Shown here: positions 1 through 7,776 of the stretch, piece by piece
Layout of the letters: every line of letters begins with the position of its first letter
Position numbering within the stretch: the first letter of the stretch is position 1
NCBI GenBank assembly: GCA_963843945.1
Contig: CAWJMF010000002.1
Span: forward strand, 1,550,001 to 1,614,000
Reading direction: 5' to 3'
Origin: CAWJMF01 sp963843945
GTDB taxonomy: Bacteria; Vulcanimicrobiota; Vulcanimicrobiia; Vulcanimicrobiales; Vulcanimicrobiaceae
Length of the DNA: 64,000 bases
The notes under the pieces: model-generated
What the model was told of the DNA's origin: nothing
Seen by the model: the letters and a program-made list of their open reading frames with translations, nothing else
Database searches by the model: none
Position numbers and translations under genes: made by a program

Positions 1-31
1 GCCGGGCGAGTTCTTCTCGCGTAAGGGCCAC
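1..31 (-). CDS. CoA-transferase subunit B, N-terminal fragment
   Basis: Only the first ten codons lie in the window; the gene runs off the left edge. A GTG start at 31 follows the TAA of subunit A by two bases. The frame reads V-A-L-T-R-E-E-L-A-R, which resembles the usual N-terminus of family I CoA-transferase beta subunits. The A-then-B order is the standard two-gene arrangement, so I infer the second half of the same heteromeric enzyme. Confidence 0.65.
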   Translation of the reverse strand, partial: MALTREELAR

Positions 32-33
32 GC

Positions 34-789
34 TTAGCCTCCCCGTTTGCGCGTCGTCACGCGCTCGATCCGTTTGCCGGCGCTGCCGACCACCACCACG
101 CGCTGCACGAAGATGCCCGGCGTGTGGACGTTCTCCGGGTCGATCTCGCCGGGCTCGACGAGTTCCTCGACTTCGGCGATCGTGATCTTTCCCGCCATCG
201 CGCAGAGCGGATTGAACTGTCGCGTCGCTTTGTGATACACGAGGTTTCCCATCCGGTCGCCTTTGCTGGCGCGCACGAACGCGAAATCGGTGACGATCCC
301 TTTCTCGAGCACGTAGGTGCGGCCGTTGAAGGCACGCGTTTCCTTCGGCGGTGAGGCGAGCGCGACCGAACCGTCCGAGCGATAGCGCCACGGCAAACCG
401 CCGTCGGCAACTTCGGTCCCGACGCCGGCCGGTGTGAAGAACGCGGCGATACCGCTCCCGCCGGCGCGCAAGCGCTCGGCGAGCGTCCCCTGCGGCACCA
501 GCTCGACCTCGAGTTCGCCGGTGAGAAACTGGCGTTCGAATTCTTTATTCTCACCGACGTACGAGCCGGTGGTGCGCCGGATGCGCTTCTTATCCAGCAA
601 CAGCCCCAGGCCGAAACCATCGACCCCGCAGTTGTTGGAGACGGTCTCGAGCTGCGTCGCGCCTTGTGCGAGGAGCGCCTCAATGAGCTTTTCGGGAACC
701 CCGTTTAGTCCGAAACCGCCGACGGCGAGCGAAGCGCCGTTCGGGACGTCCTTCACCGCTTCCGCGGGGCTCGCCACGACCTTATCCAT
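34..789 (-). CDS. scoA: 3-oxoacid (succinyl-CoA type) CoA-transferase subunit A
   Basis: A 251-residue protein with the family I CoA-transferase alpha layout. A glycine-rich start GGFGLNGVPEKLIEAL lies near residue 25, followed by SNNCG and then GSYVGENKEFERQ. Family members move CoA between succinyl-CoA or acetyl-CoA and a 3-oxoacid in ketone-body or short-chain fatty-acid use. The catalytic glutamate lies in subunit B, whose start is just downstream at 31. The ATG start sits inside a tandem 10-base repeat (782-801). The divergent neighbour is an acyl-CoA dehydrogenase, which fits a small acyl-CoA catabolic locus. The exact acid substrate cannot be told from sequence. Confidence 0.9.
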   Translation of the reverse strand: MDKVVASPAEAVKDVPNGASLAVGGFGLNGVPEKLIEALLAQGATQLETVSNNCGVDGFGLGLLLDKKRIRRTTGSYVGENKEFERQFLTGELEVELVPQGTLAERLRAGGSGIAAFFTPAGVGTEVADGGLPWRYRSDGSVALASPPKETRAFNGRTYVLEKGIVTDFAFVRASKGDRMGNLVYHKATRQFNPLCAMAGKITIAEVEELVEPGEIDPENVHTPGIFVQRVVVVGSAGKRIERVTTRKRGG

Positions 790-801
790 CGTTATCCATC
801 G
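782..801. repeat. Tandem 10-base duplication over the scoA start codon
   Basis: The unit ttatccatcg occurs twice back to back (782-791, 792-801). On the minus strand this places a second ATG ten bases upstream of the scoA start. That ATG opens a five-codon reading frame (M-D-N-D-G-stop) whose stop lies just inside scoA. Confidence 0.8.
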
Positions 802-914
802 TCGCTAAAGCTTGGCAGCGCGCCGTCCAAACCCTCGCTCGGACCCGCGCGCAAGAGGCGCACCTTCCCGCACCGAAGACCTCCAGCCGCTTCATGTGAG
901 AATCGGAGAAGAGT

Positions 915-2109
915 ATGGCCGTCGCCGTTCCGCCCAGCGCCGCCTCGGAAGAGGAGGGGATGATCCTTCAGGTCGTTCGCGAGCTCGTCGCGGAGAAGGT
1001 GGCGCCGCGTGCCGCCGCAATCGACGAAAGCGGCGAATTTCCGTGGGACGTTCAGAAGCTTTTCGCAAGCAACGACTTGCTCGGCATTCCGTTTCCGGCC
1101 GAATACGGCGGCTTGGGCGGCTCGTTCCTCACCTACGTCAAAGTCGTCGAGGAAGTCGCCAAAGCGTGCGCTTCGAGCGCGTTGATGATCGCGGTGCAAG
1201 AACTCGGCGCGCTGCCGATCATCATCGCCGGCTCGCACGACCAAAAGCAAAAGTATCTGCCCAAACTCGCTTCCGGTGAGTGGACCGCCGCCTACGCCTT
1301 GACCGAGGCCGGCAGCGGCTCGGACGCCGCCGGCTCGATGCGCTGCCGCGCGGAGAAGCGCGGCGACACCTACATTATAAACGGCAACAAAATTTGGATC
1401 ACGCAAGGCAGCGTGGCCGACGTCATCTGCGTATTCGCCGTGACCGATCCGGCGAAGGGGCCGCAACGGCATCTCCGCGTTCGTCGTGGAGAAGAGCTTC
1501 CCGGGCTTCAAAGTCGGCAAACTCGAAAAGAAGATGGGGATCCGCGGTTCGCCGACCGTGGAACTCGTCTTCGACAACTGCGAGGTTCCCGCGGCGAATC
1601 TGCTGGGCGAAGAAGGCACGGGCTTCAAAACGGCGATGAAGGTGCTCGACAAGTCGCGGCCCGGCATCGCCGCCCAAGCCGTCGGCATCGCGCAAGGCGC
1701 GCTCGACTACGCCACGCAGTACGCGCAAGAGCGGATGGCCTTCGGTAAACCGATCGCGCAGCAGCAGGGCATCCAATTCATGCTCGCCGACATGCGCGTC
1801 GAAGTCGAATCCGCCCGCCTGTTGCTCTACGAAGCCGCTCGCAAGTGTGACGAAGGCGCGCCCGACCTGACGACCTGGGCCGCGCTCTGCAAGCTCAAAG
1901 GCGGCGACGTGGCGATGAAGGTCACCGTCGACGCGGTGCAGATCCTCGGTGGCTTCGGGTACTCGACCGAGTATCCGGTCGAGCGCATGATGCGCGACGC
2001 CAAGATCACGCAGATCTACGAAGGCACCCAGCAGATCCAGCGGCTCGTCATCGCGCGCAGCATGGTGGGCAAATGGAAACCGCCCGCCAACGGCGCGAGC
2101 ACGAGCTAA
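915..2109 (+). CDS. Acyl-CoA dehydrogenase (single-base frameshift)
   Basis: Two overlapping frames together make one acyl-CoA dehydrogenase of about 397 residues, the normal length. Frame one (from the ATG at 915, preceded by GGAGAAGAG) carries the N-terminal helical domain and the flavin/substrate motif YALTEAGSGSDAA. Frame two carries the C-terminal domain with FGKPIAQQQGIQFMLADM and the catalytic-glutamate motif QIYEGTQQIQR. The frames join at the GGGG run at 1457-1460; removing one G restores A-K-G-R-N-G-I-S-A-F-V-V-E-K. The enzyme makes the first oxidation in fatty-acid or branched-chain acyl-CoA breakdown using FAD and passes electrons to ETF. It diverges from scoA. I think the shift is a sequencing error, because no other damage is visible. 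Confidence 0.88.
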
Positions 2110-2218
2110 TCGAGCACCGCTAACTCATCAGATTTTAAGAACGTCGGCGAGTTCCGTTCGTTACGCAGATTAGGACCGGTATGTCCGGTCTCAATCCGTG
2201 ACGAAGGGAGGTGTCTGA

Positions 2219-2416
2219 ATGAAGAACATCCTCGCGACGTTCGCCGCAGTAGCACTGTTGGCGGGCGGACCGGCCTTTGCCGCGACCACGAGCTCGCCAT
2301 CGAGCTCGAGCGCGGCCAAGCCGGCCGTATCGGCGAAGCCCGCCACGCACAAGAAGTCCTCGACGGCCGTGAAGCCGCCGAAGCCTTCCGCCAAGGCGAC
2401 CGCCAAAGCCAAGTAG
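2219..2416 (+). CDS. Small secreted Ala/Lys/Ser-rich protein
   Basis: A 65-residue protein. Residues 1-21 form a signal peptide (MKNILATFAAVALLAGGPAFA) with a likely AxA cleavage site. The mature part is low-complexity alanine, serine, lysine and proline, resembling histone H1-like tails. A strong ribosome site (AAGGGAGG) lies about eight bases before the ATG. Such basic tails may bind polyanions or the cell surface, but no function can be assigned. Confidence 0.7.
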   Translation: MKNILATFAAVALLAGGPAFAATTSSPSSSSAAKPAVSAKPATHKKSSTAVKPPKPSAKATAKAK

Positions 2417-2448
2417 ACCCCGGCTTCTTTACTCCTAGACTCGGATGC

Positions 2449-2478
2449 AACGGGCGCGGCCGCGAGGTCGCGTCCGTT
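2449..2478. terminator. Hairpin between convergent genes
   Basis: aacgggcgcg (2449-2458) pairs with cgcgtccgtt (2469-2478) as a 10-base-pair stem with one G-U pair. It lies between the convergent ends of the small secreted gene and the VIT-like gene. It has no clear U-run, so it may be a weak or factor-dependent terminator. Confidence 0.4.
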
Positions 2479-2482
2479 CGCG

Positions 2483-3298
2483 TTAGCCCCCGACGCTGAT
2501 CGCGCCATGGCCGAAGAGCGGCGGAATGTATCGGCCCGCGGCCCAGGCCACGCCGAACACGAGCGCGCCGAAAAATACGATCTCAAAGCCCTTGGAAAAC
2601 GGATTGCGCCTGGAGAGCCGCGCCGCGAAGACGCCGATGCCGAAGAGCGCAAGGGCGGCCAACAGCAACGCGATCCACATGGCTACGCCGAGCGGAATAG
2701 CGAACGCGTAGGGCAGCACCGGGATCGCGCCGCCCAGCGCGAACGAGCCGGCCATCGCGAAGGTCGAGCGCAAGCTTCCGGCGTCGGCTTCGCGCAGATC
2801 GATGCCGAACTCGTCGCGCACCATTTCGTGCAACCAGATCTCCGGATTCTTCTTCAGGCGTTCGACGATCATCAGTGCCTCATCGTCGGTGAATCCCTTG
2901 AGCCGGTAATAAGCGACCTGTTCGGCAAACTCTTCCTCGGGCATGTCGAGCATCTCGCGCTGCTCGAAGTCGATGGAGCTCTGCACGACTTCGCGCTCGG
3001 ACTTACCGCCGAGGTATTCGCCGACGCCCATCGAGAGCGCGCCGACGAGCAGCGACAGCCCTCCGGTGATCAGAATCGTCGCCCGGTCGTTCGAAGCGCT
3101 GCCGACGCCGGTCACGATGCCGAGCGTCGTCAACAGCCCGTCCTGAGCGCCGAACACGATCTCGCGAATGCCGCGCTGCTTCTCGAGCCGCTTGCGCTCC
3201 GGCGTATCGGGAATGCGCGCGGCAGTCCGTCCGTTCGAACCCACGCCCACGATGCGGTTGTCGACGCTGATGCCAAGCGAGTTCGGCTGCTCCTTCAT
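2483..3298 (-). CDS. VIT1/CCC1-family iron/manganese transporter-like membrane protein
   Basis: About 271 residues from the ATG at 3298, which has GAAGGGCGAG upstream. A longer frame starts at 3355 but has no better ribosome site. The segment IREIVFGAQDGLLTTLGIVTGV, about 50 residues in, is the typical first membrane helix of the VIT1/CCC1 (DUF125) family. A cytosolic segment rich in Glu and Met follows (EQREMLDMPEEEFAEQ), the part that binds metal in characterised relatives. Two or three more hydrophobic helices complete the C-terminus. Relatives move Fe2+ or Mn2+ across membranes for storage or detoxification. Substrate is inferred from family only. Confidence 0.88.
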   Translation of the reverse strand: MKEQPNSLGISVDNRIVGVGSNGRTAARIPDTPERKRLEKQRGIREIVFGAQDGLLTTLGIVTGVGSASNDRATILITGGLSLLVGALSMGVGEYLGGKSEREVVQSSIDFEQREMLDMPEEEFAEQVAYYRLKGFTDDEALMIVERLKKNPEIWLHEMVRDEFGIDLREADAGSLRSTFAMAGSFALGGAIPVLPYAFAIPLGVAMWIALLLAALALFGIGVFAARLSRRNPFSKGFEIVFFGALVFGVAWAAGRYIPPLFGHGAISVGG

Positions 3299-3360
3299 AG
3301 CACTCGCCCTTCGCATGGCGACTGCCCGGAAGCCTGCCGCCACGTGTTGAAACATTCGAC

Positions 3361-3867
3361 ATGGACTCCGGCGACGAAAACCCTAATCCGATCGTGGCAC
3401 TCGCGCAGCGCCTGCGCGCGCGGAAAGACCTTTCGGCCGCGATCGATTCGGCGGCGAGCGTCGAGGGCATCGTCGACTCGTCGGACGCTGCAAGTGCGCT
3501 CGGAGCCTTTGCCAACGCGCTCCAGCTGGCCGTTCGCCGGCTGAACTCGATTCTCGGGAAGCCCGGCGTCACGTTCGTACGCCTCGAGAAACCGCTGCGT
3601 CTTCGTCTTAGGTTTGCCGAAAAGCGGGTTGAGTTGAACCTCGATATGGATCGTCAGCTCGTCGTCGTCCGCGGCCTGGACCTCGATGGCGAGTATCAGT
3701 TCGATCCCAGTTCCGGGGTGCCGGCCTTGATCAACCTCTCGAAGCTCTCCACCGAGGAGGGCTACGGCGAAGCGTTGACGCCCTCGCGCTTGCTCAAGAC
3801 GATCGCGCAGGACGCCGAGCTACCGCGCCCGGCGCACCTCGACGGCCTTGGCCCGCTTTCGCTTTAA
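3361..3867 (+). CDS. Conserved-looking hypothetical protein
   Basis: A 168-residue soluble protein with no motif I recognise. The N-terminal third is helical and Ala-rich, the middle is beta-rich (RLRLRFAEKRVELNLDMDR), and the end is helical. No signal peptide or membrane segment is seen. The gene diverges from the VIT-like gene, and its last 48 bases overlap the 3' end of convergent nth. Codon use matches its neighbours, so I believe it is real. Confidence 0.6.
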   Translation: MDSGDENPNPIVALAQRLRARKDLSAAIDSAASVEGIVDSSDAASALGAFANALQLAVRRLNSILGKPGVTFVRLEKPLRLRLRFAEKRVELNLDMDRQLVVVRGLDLDGEYQFDPSSGVPALINLSKLSTEEGYGEALTPSRLLKTIAQDAELPRPAHLDGLGPLSL

Positions 3868-4572
3868 GTAACGCGCGACGATCGGCGCGCTCGGGCAGAG
3901 CGCGCGCACGGGGCAAAGCTCGCACTGCGGAAGCGGCGCCTTGCAAATCGTCCGGCCGTGCAAGATCAGCCAATGATGCGCGAAGCGCAGCTTGGCCGCC
4001 GGCACGAGCTTGACCACGTCGTTCTCGACGTCGCGCGGCGTTTTCCCGAGCGTGAGACCGAGCCGGTGCGAAACGCGAAAGACGTGCGTGTCGACGGCGA
4101 AGGCCGCTTCCTGAAACGCGACCGACATCACGACGCTCGCCGTCTTGCGCCCGACGCCCGGCAGCGTTTCGAGCTCCTCGCGCGTCGAAGGGACTTGACC
4201 CCCGTACTTCTCCACGATGCCCCGGGCCGCGCCGACGATGCTCTTGGCTTTCATGCGGAAGAAGCCGGTCGACTTGATCAAGTTCTCGACGTCCTCGAGC
4301 TTCGCATTCGCAAGCGCTTGCGGCGTCGGATAGGCTGCGAACAGAAACGGCGTCGTCAAGTTGACGCGCGCATCCGTAGTCTGCGCCGAAAGAATGACGG
4401 CGATCAACAGCGTGAAGGGCGACTCGTACTCGAGAGCGGTGACGGCCTGCGGATAGGCCTTCTCGAGAAGCGCCAACTCCTCGAGCGCTACCGCGCGAGG
4501 AACCTTCCGCGCGGGGAACGGGATTTTCGGGGCGGTTGAAACCGCGGGACGGCGCACCGGCGTTTTAGCCAC
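3820..4572 (-). CDS. nth: Endonuclease III
   Basis: A 250-residue DNA glycosylase/AP lyase that removes oxidised pyrimidines in base-excision repair. The sequence shows the helix-hairpin-helix LPGVGRKTASVV with the catalytic lysine and the catalytic aspartate in VDTHVFRVSHR. The C-terminal [4Fe-4S] loop is C-x6-C-x2-C-x5-C (CKAPLPQCELCPVRALC). I chose the GTG at 4572 because upstream residues in the longer frame are antisense to the molybdoenzyme gene. That start is one base from the divergent ATG at 4574. The basic tail after the iron-sulfur loop is slightly long and overlaps the preceding convergent gene. Confidence 0.93.
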   Translation of the reverse strand: MAKTPVRRPAVSTAPKIPFPARKVPRAVALEELALLEKAYPQAVTALEYESPFTLLIAVILSAQTTDARVNLTTPFLFAAYPTPQALANAKLEDVENLIKSTGFFRMKAKSIVGAARGIVEKYGGQVPSTREELETLPGVGRKTASVVMSVAFQEAAFAVDTHVFRVSHRLGLTLGKTPRDVENDVVKLVPAAKLRFAHHWLILHGRTICKAPLPQCELCPVRALCPSAPIVARYLKRKRAKAVEVRRAR

Positions 4573-4573
4573 G

Positions 4574-5170
4574 ATGCCGTTCTTCAAGACGAAAGACCCG
4601 ACGGTCCCTCCCGGCCAAACCGTCACCGACGGATTTCCGGTGCTGCACGTGGGCGACGTGCCGCGCTTCGACCCGGCCCGCTGGCGGCTGCGCTTCTTCG
4701 GCCTGGTCGAGAACCCGTACGAACTGAGCTGGGACGAGCTTCGCAGCGAGCCCACCGTCGAATGGCGCGGCGACATCCACTGCGTGACGCGCTGGTCGAA
4801 GAAAGCGACCCAGTGGCGCGGCGTTCCGTTCCGCCGCTTGGTCGAGCGGGCCAAACCGAAGCCTTCGGTGACGCACGTCGTGCAGCACGCCGACAACGAC
4901 TATACGACGAACCTGCCCATCGAGTCGATGCTGGGCGACGATTGTTTGGTGGCGTACGAATTCGACGGGCAAGCGCTCGAGCCGATTCACGGCGGACCCG
5001 TTCGCATGCTCGTGCCGAAACTCTACTTCTGGAAATCCGCCAAGTGGATCAAGGGGCTCGAGTTCCTCGACCACGACCAGAAGGGTTTCTGGGAAGTGCG
5101 CGGCTACCACAACGAAGCCGACCCGTGGAAGGAAGAGCGCTACTCCGACTTGCCCGGCTTCTTCGGTTAA
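4574..5170 (+). CDS. Sulfite oxidase-like molybdopterin-dependent oxidoreductase
   Basis: A 198-residue protein of the oxidoreductase molybdopterin-binding (SUOX/MsrP-like) fold, similar in size to the short YuiH-type enzymes. The N-terminal GFPVLHVGDVPRFDP and the FGLVENPYELSWDEL segment are typical. The cysteine in RGDIHCVTRWS is the expected molybdenum ligand. The C-terminal KSAKWIKGLEFLDHD is also conserved in the family. No signal peptide or TAT motif is seen, so it is probably cytosolic. The substrate is unknown; sulfite or sulfoxide chemistry is inference. Its start is one base from the divergent nth start. Confidence 0.85.
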   Translation: MPFFKTKDPTVPPGQTVTDGFPVLHVGDVPRFDPARWRLRFFGLVENPYELSWDELRSEPTVEWRGDIHCVTRWSKKATQWRGVPFRRLVERAKPKPSVTHVVQHADNDYTTNLPIESMLGDDCLVAYEFDGQALEPIHGGPVRMLVPKLYFWKSAKWIKGLEFLDHDQKGFWEVRGYHNEADPWKEERYSDLPGFFG

Positions 5171-5205
5171 GGACTACAATTGCAGGCGTAGGGCTGCGTA
5201 TGTAG

Positions 5206-5601
5206 CTAGACTTTTTCCCGACGCGGTCGAGCGGCGAGCAACGGCGCGAAGCTGGAGCGGTACTGCCAGGCGACAAACCCCCAGAGCAACACCGCGACGA
5301 ACGCCATCGGCAAGCCCGCGGGCATCATCGTCACGTGAAAGGCGACGACGTTGTAGAGGACGGCGCCGAGCAGCACGAGCGCGAGCGGTACGAGGCGATT
5401 CACTAGCAAGAGAATGCCGGCGATCGCCTGCACGGCGTCGACGAACAGGACCCAACGCGACCTGAAGAACACGTCTTGGAAGACCGCGGCCAGCCCCGGC
5501 GGAGCCGGCGGCGGATTGTTGATCGGAAAGAAACCGCTCAATCCGGCGCCCGCGAACAAAAGGCCGAGCAAGATCCGGCAAATCACGACTGCTATTTTCA
5601 C
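5206..5601 (-). CDS. DoxX-family membrane protein
   Basis: A 131-residue four-helix membrane protein with the DoxX-type first helix (ICRILLGLLFAGAGLSGFF). The start is the GTG at 5601 because a perfect AGGAGG lies six bases upstream; the longer frame lacks a good site. DoxX-like proteins are linked to redox and thiol stress in several bacteria. The gene is the last of the sigma-factor block, and has its own TGTCGA-N17-CGAC promoter at 5652-5678, so I infer it belongs to the ECF42 regulon. Confidence 0.85.
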   Translation of the reverse strand: MKIAVVICRILLGLLFAGAGLSGFFPINNPPPAPPGLAAVFQDVFFRSRWVLFVDAVQAIAGILLLVNRLVPLALVLLGAVLYNVVAFHVTMMPAGLPMAFVAVLLWGFVAWQYRSSFAPLLAARPRREKV

Positions 5602-5651
5602 GATGATCCTCCTTAACGCAGGCGCTTCTTTTGGAGCGCCCTCACCTTCTC

Positions 5652-5678
5652 GTCGAGCGGCGTCGCCGGAAATCGACA
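5652..5678 (-). promoter_or_regulatory. Putative ECF42-type promoter of doxX
   Basis: On the minus strand TGTCGA (5678-5673) is followed after exactly 17 bases by CGAC (5655-5652). ECF42 sigma factors are reported to use TGTCGA at -35 and CG(A/T)C at -10. The site lies between the sigma gene stop (5692) and the doxX GTG (5601), giving a leader of roughly 45 bases. It has the same layout as the site at 7721-7747. Confidence 0.7.
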
Positions 5679-5691
5679 ACGTGAGGAGGAT

Positions 5692-6951
5692 TTAACGGCA
5701 CGCGCACTGCGCCGCGCGGCGCAGCAATAGCTCGCGGTCGCGCGCGTTTTGGGCCAGCGCGGCGGCGCGCTCGAATTCCGCTCGCGCCTCGCTGAAGCGC
5801 GCGAGTTTCTCGAACAAGTCGCCGCGAACGCTCGGCAACAGATGATATGACTTCAGCGCGGGCTCGCCGGCGAGCACCTGGACGAGTTCGAGGCCGGCGG
5901 CGGGTCCGTAGGCCATGCCGATCGCGACCGCCCGATTGAGCTGGACGACCGGCGAGGGCAGTAGCTGAGCCAGCGCGTCATAGAGCGCGGCGATGCGCGA
6001 CCAATCGATCCGATCGGCGCTGGGCGAAGTCGCATAACAGGCCGCGATCGCCGCTTGGAGTGCGTACGGCCCGAGCGCCCCGCCGCGGGGTTGCGCGCGC
6101 TCGAGTTCGAGCAGTCCGCGGCGAATCAAAAGGTAGTCCCACTTCCCGCGGTCTTGCTCGAGCAAAAGCACGGGCTCGCCGGAAGGCCCGACGCGCGCTC
6201 GCAGGCGCGACGCTTGAAGTTCCATCAGTGCCACGAGTCCGTGGACCTCCGGCTCAGCGGGAGCGAGCCGTGCCAGCACGCGCCCGAGGCGCAGTGCGTC
6301 CTGGCAAAGCTCGGGCCGCATTGCGTCGTCGCCCGCTGTCGCGGAGTAGCCCTCGTTGAAGATCAGGTAGATCACCTCGAGGACCGAGGCGAGGCGTTCC
6401 GCGCGTTCCGCCGGGCCGGGAACCTCGAACGGCACGCGCGCCTCGGACAAGGTTCGCTTCGCGCGCACGATGCGCTGCGCGATCGCCGATTCGCTCGTGA
6501 GGAAGGCGCGTGCGATCTCGGCAGTCGTCAAACCGCCCAATAAGCGGAGCGTCAAGGCCGCGCGCGCTTCCATCGAGAGCACCGGATGACACGCGACGAA
6601 GATCAGCCGCAGCAAGTCGTCGCCGATGCCGTCGTCGAGCGCGACGGACTCCGGGTCTTCGCCCGCTTGTTCCTGGATGTCGAGCGCGACGCCGGCGTAC
6701 TTTCGCTCGAGCACCTCGTCTCGGCGAAAGCGGTCGATCGCGCGCCGTTTCCCGACGGCCATGAGCCAGGCACCCGGATTGCGGGGAATGCCCGTCTCCG
6801 GCCACTGCGCGAGCGCGGAGACGAAGGCATCCTGAGCGAGTTCCTCGGCCGCACCGACGTCGCGCACCAACCGTGCGAGCGCCGCGATGAGTTTGGGTGA
6901 TTCGATGCGCCAGATCGCTTCGACGGTGCGATGGGCGTCGGTCGCGTTCAC
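5692..6951 (-). CDS. ECF42-group RNA polymerase sigma factor with C-terminal TPR-like domain
   Basis: A 419-residue sigma factor from a GTG at 6951. Sigma region 2 (AEELAQDAFVSALAQWP) and region 4 (LRLLGGLTTAEIARAFLTS) occupy about the first 190 residues. They are followed by the long C-terminal extension (LIFNEGYSA motif, then helical repeats) that defines ECF42 (DUF6596-containing) sigma factors. These have no classic anti-sigma factor; the C-terminal domain is thought to control activity. The two upstream DGPF/YCII genes are the known genomic partners of this group. With both ECF42-type promoters in this block, an autoregulated module is likely. Confidence 0.92.
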   Translation of the reverse strand: MNATDAHRTVEAIWRIESPKLIAALARLVRDVGAAEELAQDAFVSALAQWPETGIPRNPGAWLMAVGKRRAIDRFRRDEVLERKYAGVALDIQEQAGEDPESVALDDGIGDDLLRLIFVACHPVLSMEARAALTLRLLGGLTTAEIARAFLTSESAIAQRIVRAKRTLSEARVPFEVPGPAERAERLASVLEVIYLIFNEGYSATAGDDAMRPELCQDALRLGRVLARLAPAEPEVHGLVALMELQASRLRARVGPSGEPVLLLEQDRGKWDYLLIRRGLLELERAQPRGGALGPYALQAAIAACYATSPSADRIDWSRIAALYDALAQLLPSPVVQLNRAVAIGMAYGPAAGLELVQVLAGEPALKSYHLLPSVRGDLFEKLARFSEARAEFERAAALAQNARDRELLLRRAAQCACR

Positions 6952-6961
6952 GGCGCCGCGC

Positions 6962-7306
6962 TTACGGGAGTTCCGTAACCTCGTGCAGCTCCGCCGTTCC
7001 GTTCCCCGCGCATTCCAGGAAGCGTCTCGTCCAAGCGACTGCCTCGTCCTTCGTTTGAACCTTCAAGAGCGCGAAGCCGCCGACGACCTCTTTCGCTTCG
7101 GCGAACGGTCCGTCGGTAACGCTCACCTTCGAACCTTCGCGACGAACGCGGAAACCGCCGTCGCCGCTCATGACGCCGCCGGTATCGAGGAGCACGCCCG
7201 CGCCTTGCATCTCACCGATCAGGCGACCCATCTCGGCCATCTGCGCCTCCGTCGGCGGGTTGGCAAACGTACTCGGGTCGATCGTGAAAATCGAGACGAA
7301 CTTCAT
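6962..7306 (-). CDS. DGPF (YCII-related) protein, second copy
   Basis: A 114-residue protein of the YCII-related superfamily with the signature VTDGPFAEAKEVVGGFALLKV. It is translated by ATGA overlap with the preceding DGPF gene (7303-7306), so the two are coupled. DGPF proteins accompany ECF42 sigma factors across several phyla; their biochemical role is unknown. The fold is a dimeric ferredoxin-like alpha/beta barrel. Confidence 0.9.
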   Translation of the reverse strand: MKFVSIFTIDPSTFANPPTEAQMAEMGRLIGEMQGAGVLLDTGGVMSGDGGFRVRREGSKVSVTDGPFAEAKEVVGGFALLKVQTKDEAVAWTRRFLECAGNGTAELHEVTELP

Positions 7307-7683
7307 TTCACGCCCTCCGCTTCGGCGAAGATCGGAGCGAAGTCTTCGAGCTCGTAGATCTGCCGGATTTCGATCTCTTCGTCGTTGAACGGACAGCGCA
7401 AGAGCCACTCGACGACCTCTTCCTTCGACTTCATCTGGAGGATCCAAAAGCCGGCGACCAGCTCCTTGGTTTCCGTGAACGGTCCGTCGGTGACGCTGCC
7501 GTTCCCCGCCGCGTACTTGATGCGCGCGCCCTTCGAACTCGGTTGAAGCCCTTCAGCGGCGAGCAACGCCCCGGCGGCGGCAAGCTGCTCGTTGAACGCG
7601 CCCATCTTCTCGACCATCTCGCGGCTCGGCAGAGCGCCGGCCTCGCTCTGAGCGGTGGCCTTGACCATGACGAGAAATCTCAT
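7303..7683 (-). CDS. DGPF (YCII-related) protein, first copy
   Basis: A 126-residue YCII-related protein with VTDGPFTETKELVAGFWIL. I chose the ATG at 7683 because GAAGGAG sits six bases upstream; an in-frame TTG two codons earlier has none. It is the first gene of the sigma operon and lies about 30 bases downstream of the TGTCGA-N17-CGAC promoter. It differs clearly from the second copy outside the DGPF core, so the pair is an old duplication. Confidence 0.9.
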   Translation of the reverse strand: MRFLVMVKATAQSEAGALPSREMVEKMGAFNEQLAAAGALLAAEGLQPSSKGARIKYAAGNGSVTDGPFTETKELVAGFWILQMKSKEEVVEWLLRCPFNDEEIEIRQIYELEDFAPIFAEAEGVK

Positions 7684-7720
7684 CTGCAACTCCTTCGGTG
7701 TGTGAGTGTCCTACCCGGAC

Positions 7721-7747
7721 GTCGAGCCGGCGCGGCCGAATTCGACA
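7721..7747 (-). promoter_or_regulatory. Putative ECF42-type promoter of the DGPF-sigma operon
   Basis: TGTCGA (7747-7742) then a 17-base spacer then CGAC (7724-7721) on the minus strand. This is the motif reported for ECF42 targets. It lies immediately upstream of the first DGPF gene with a leader of about 30 bases carrying AAGGAG. Autoregulation of the sigma factor is inferred. Confidence 0.75.
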
Positions 7748-7776
7748 GCCGGGCGCGAAATTTCCGGGAGGCGAAG

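Noticed and set aside
792..1688. 298-residue open frame opposite the acyl-CoA dehydrogenase
   Set aside because: It is the antisense shadow of a conserved enzyme, Arg/Ala-rich and without motifs; long shadows are expected at this GC.
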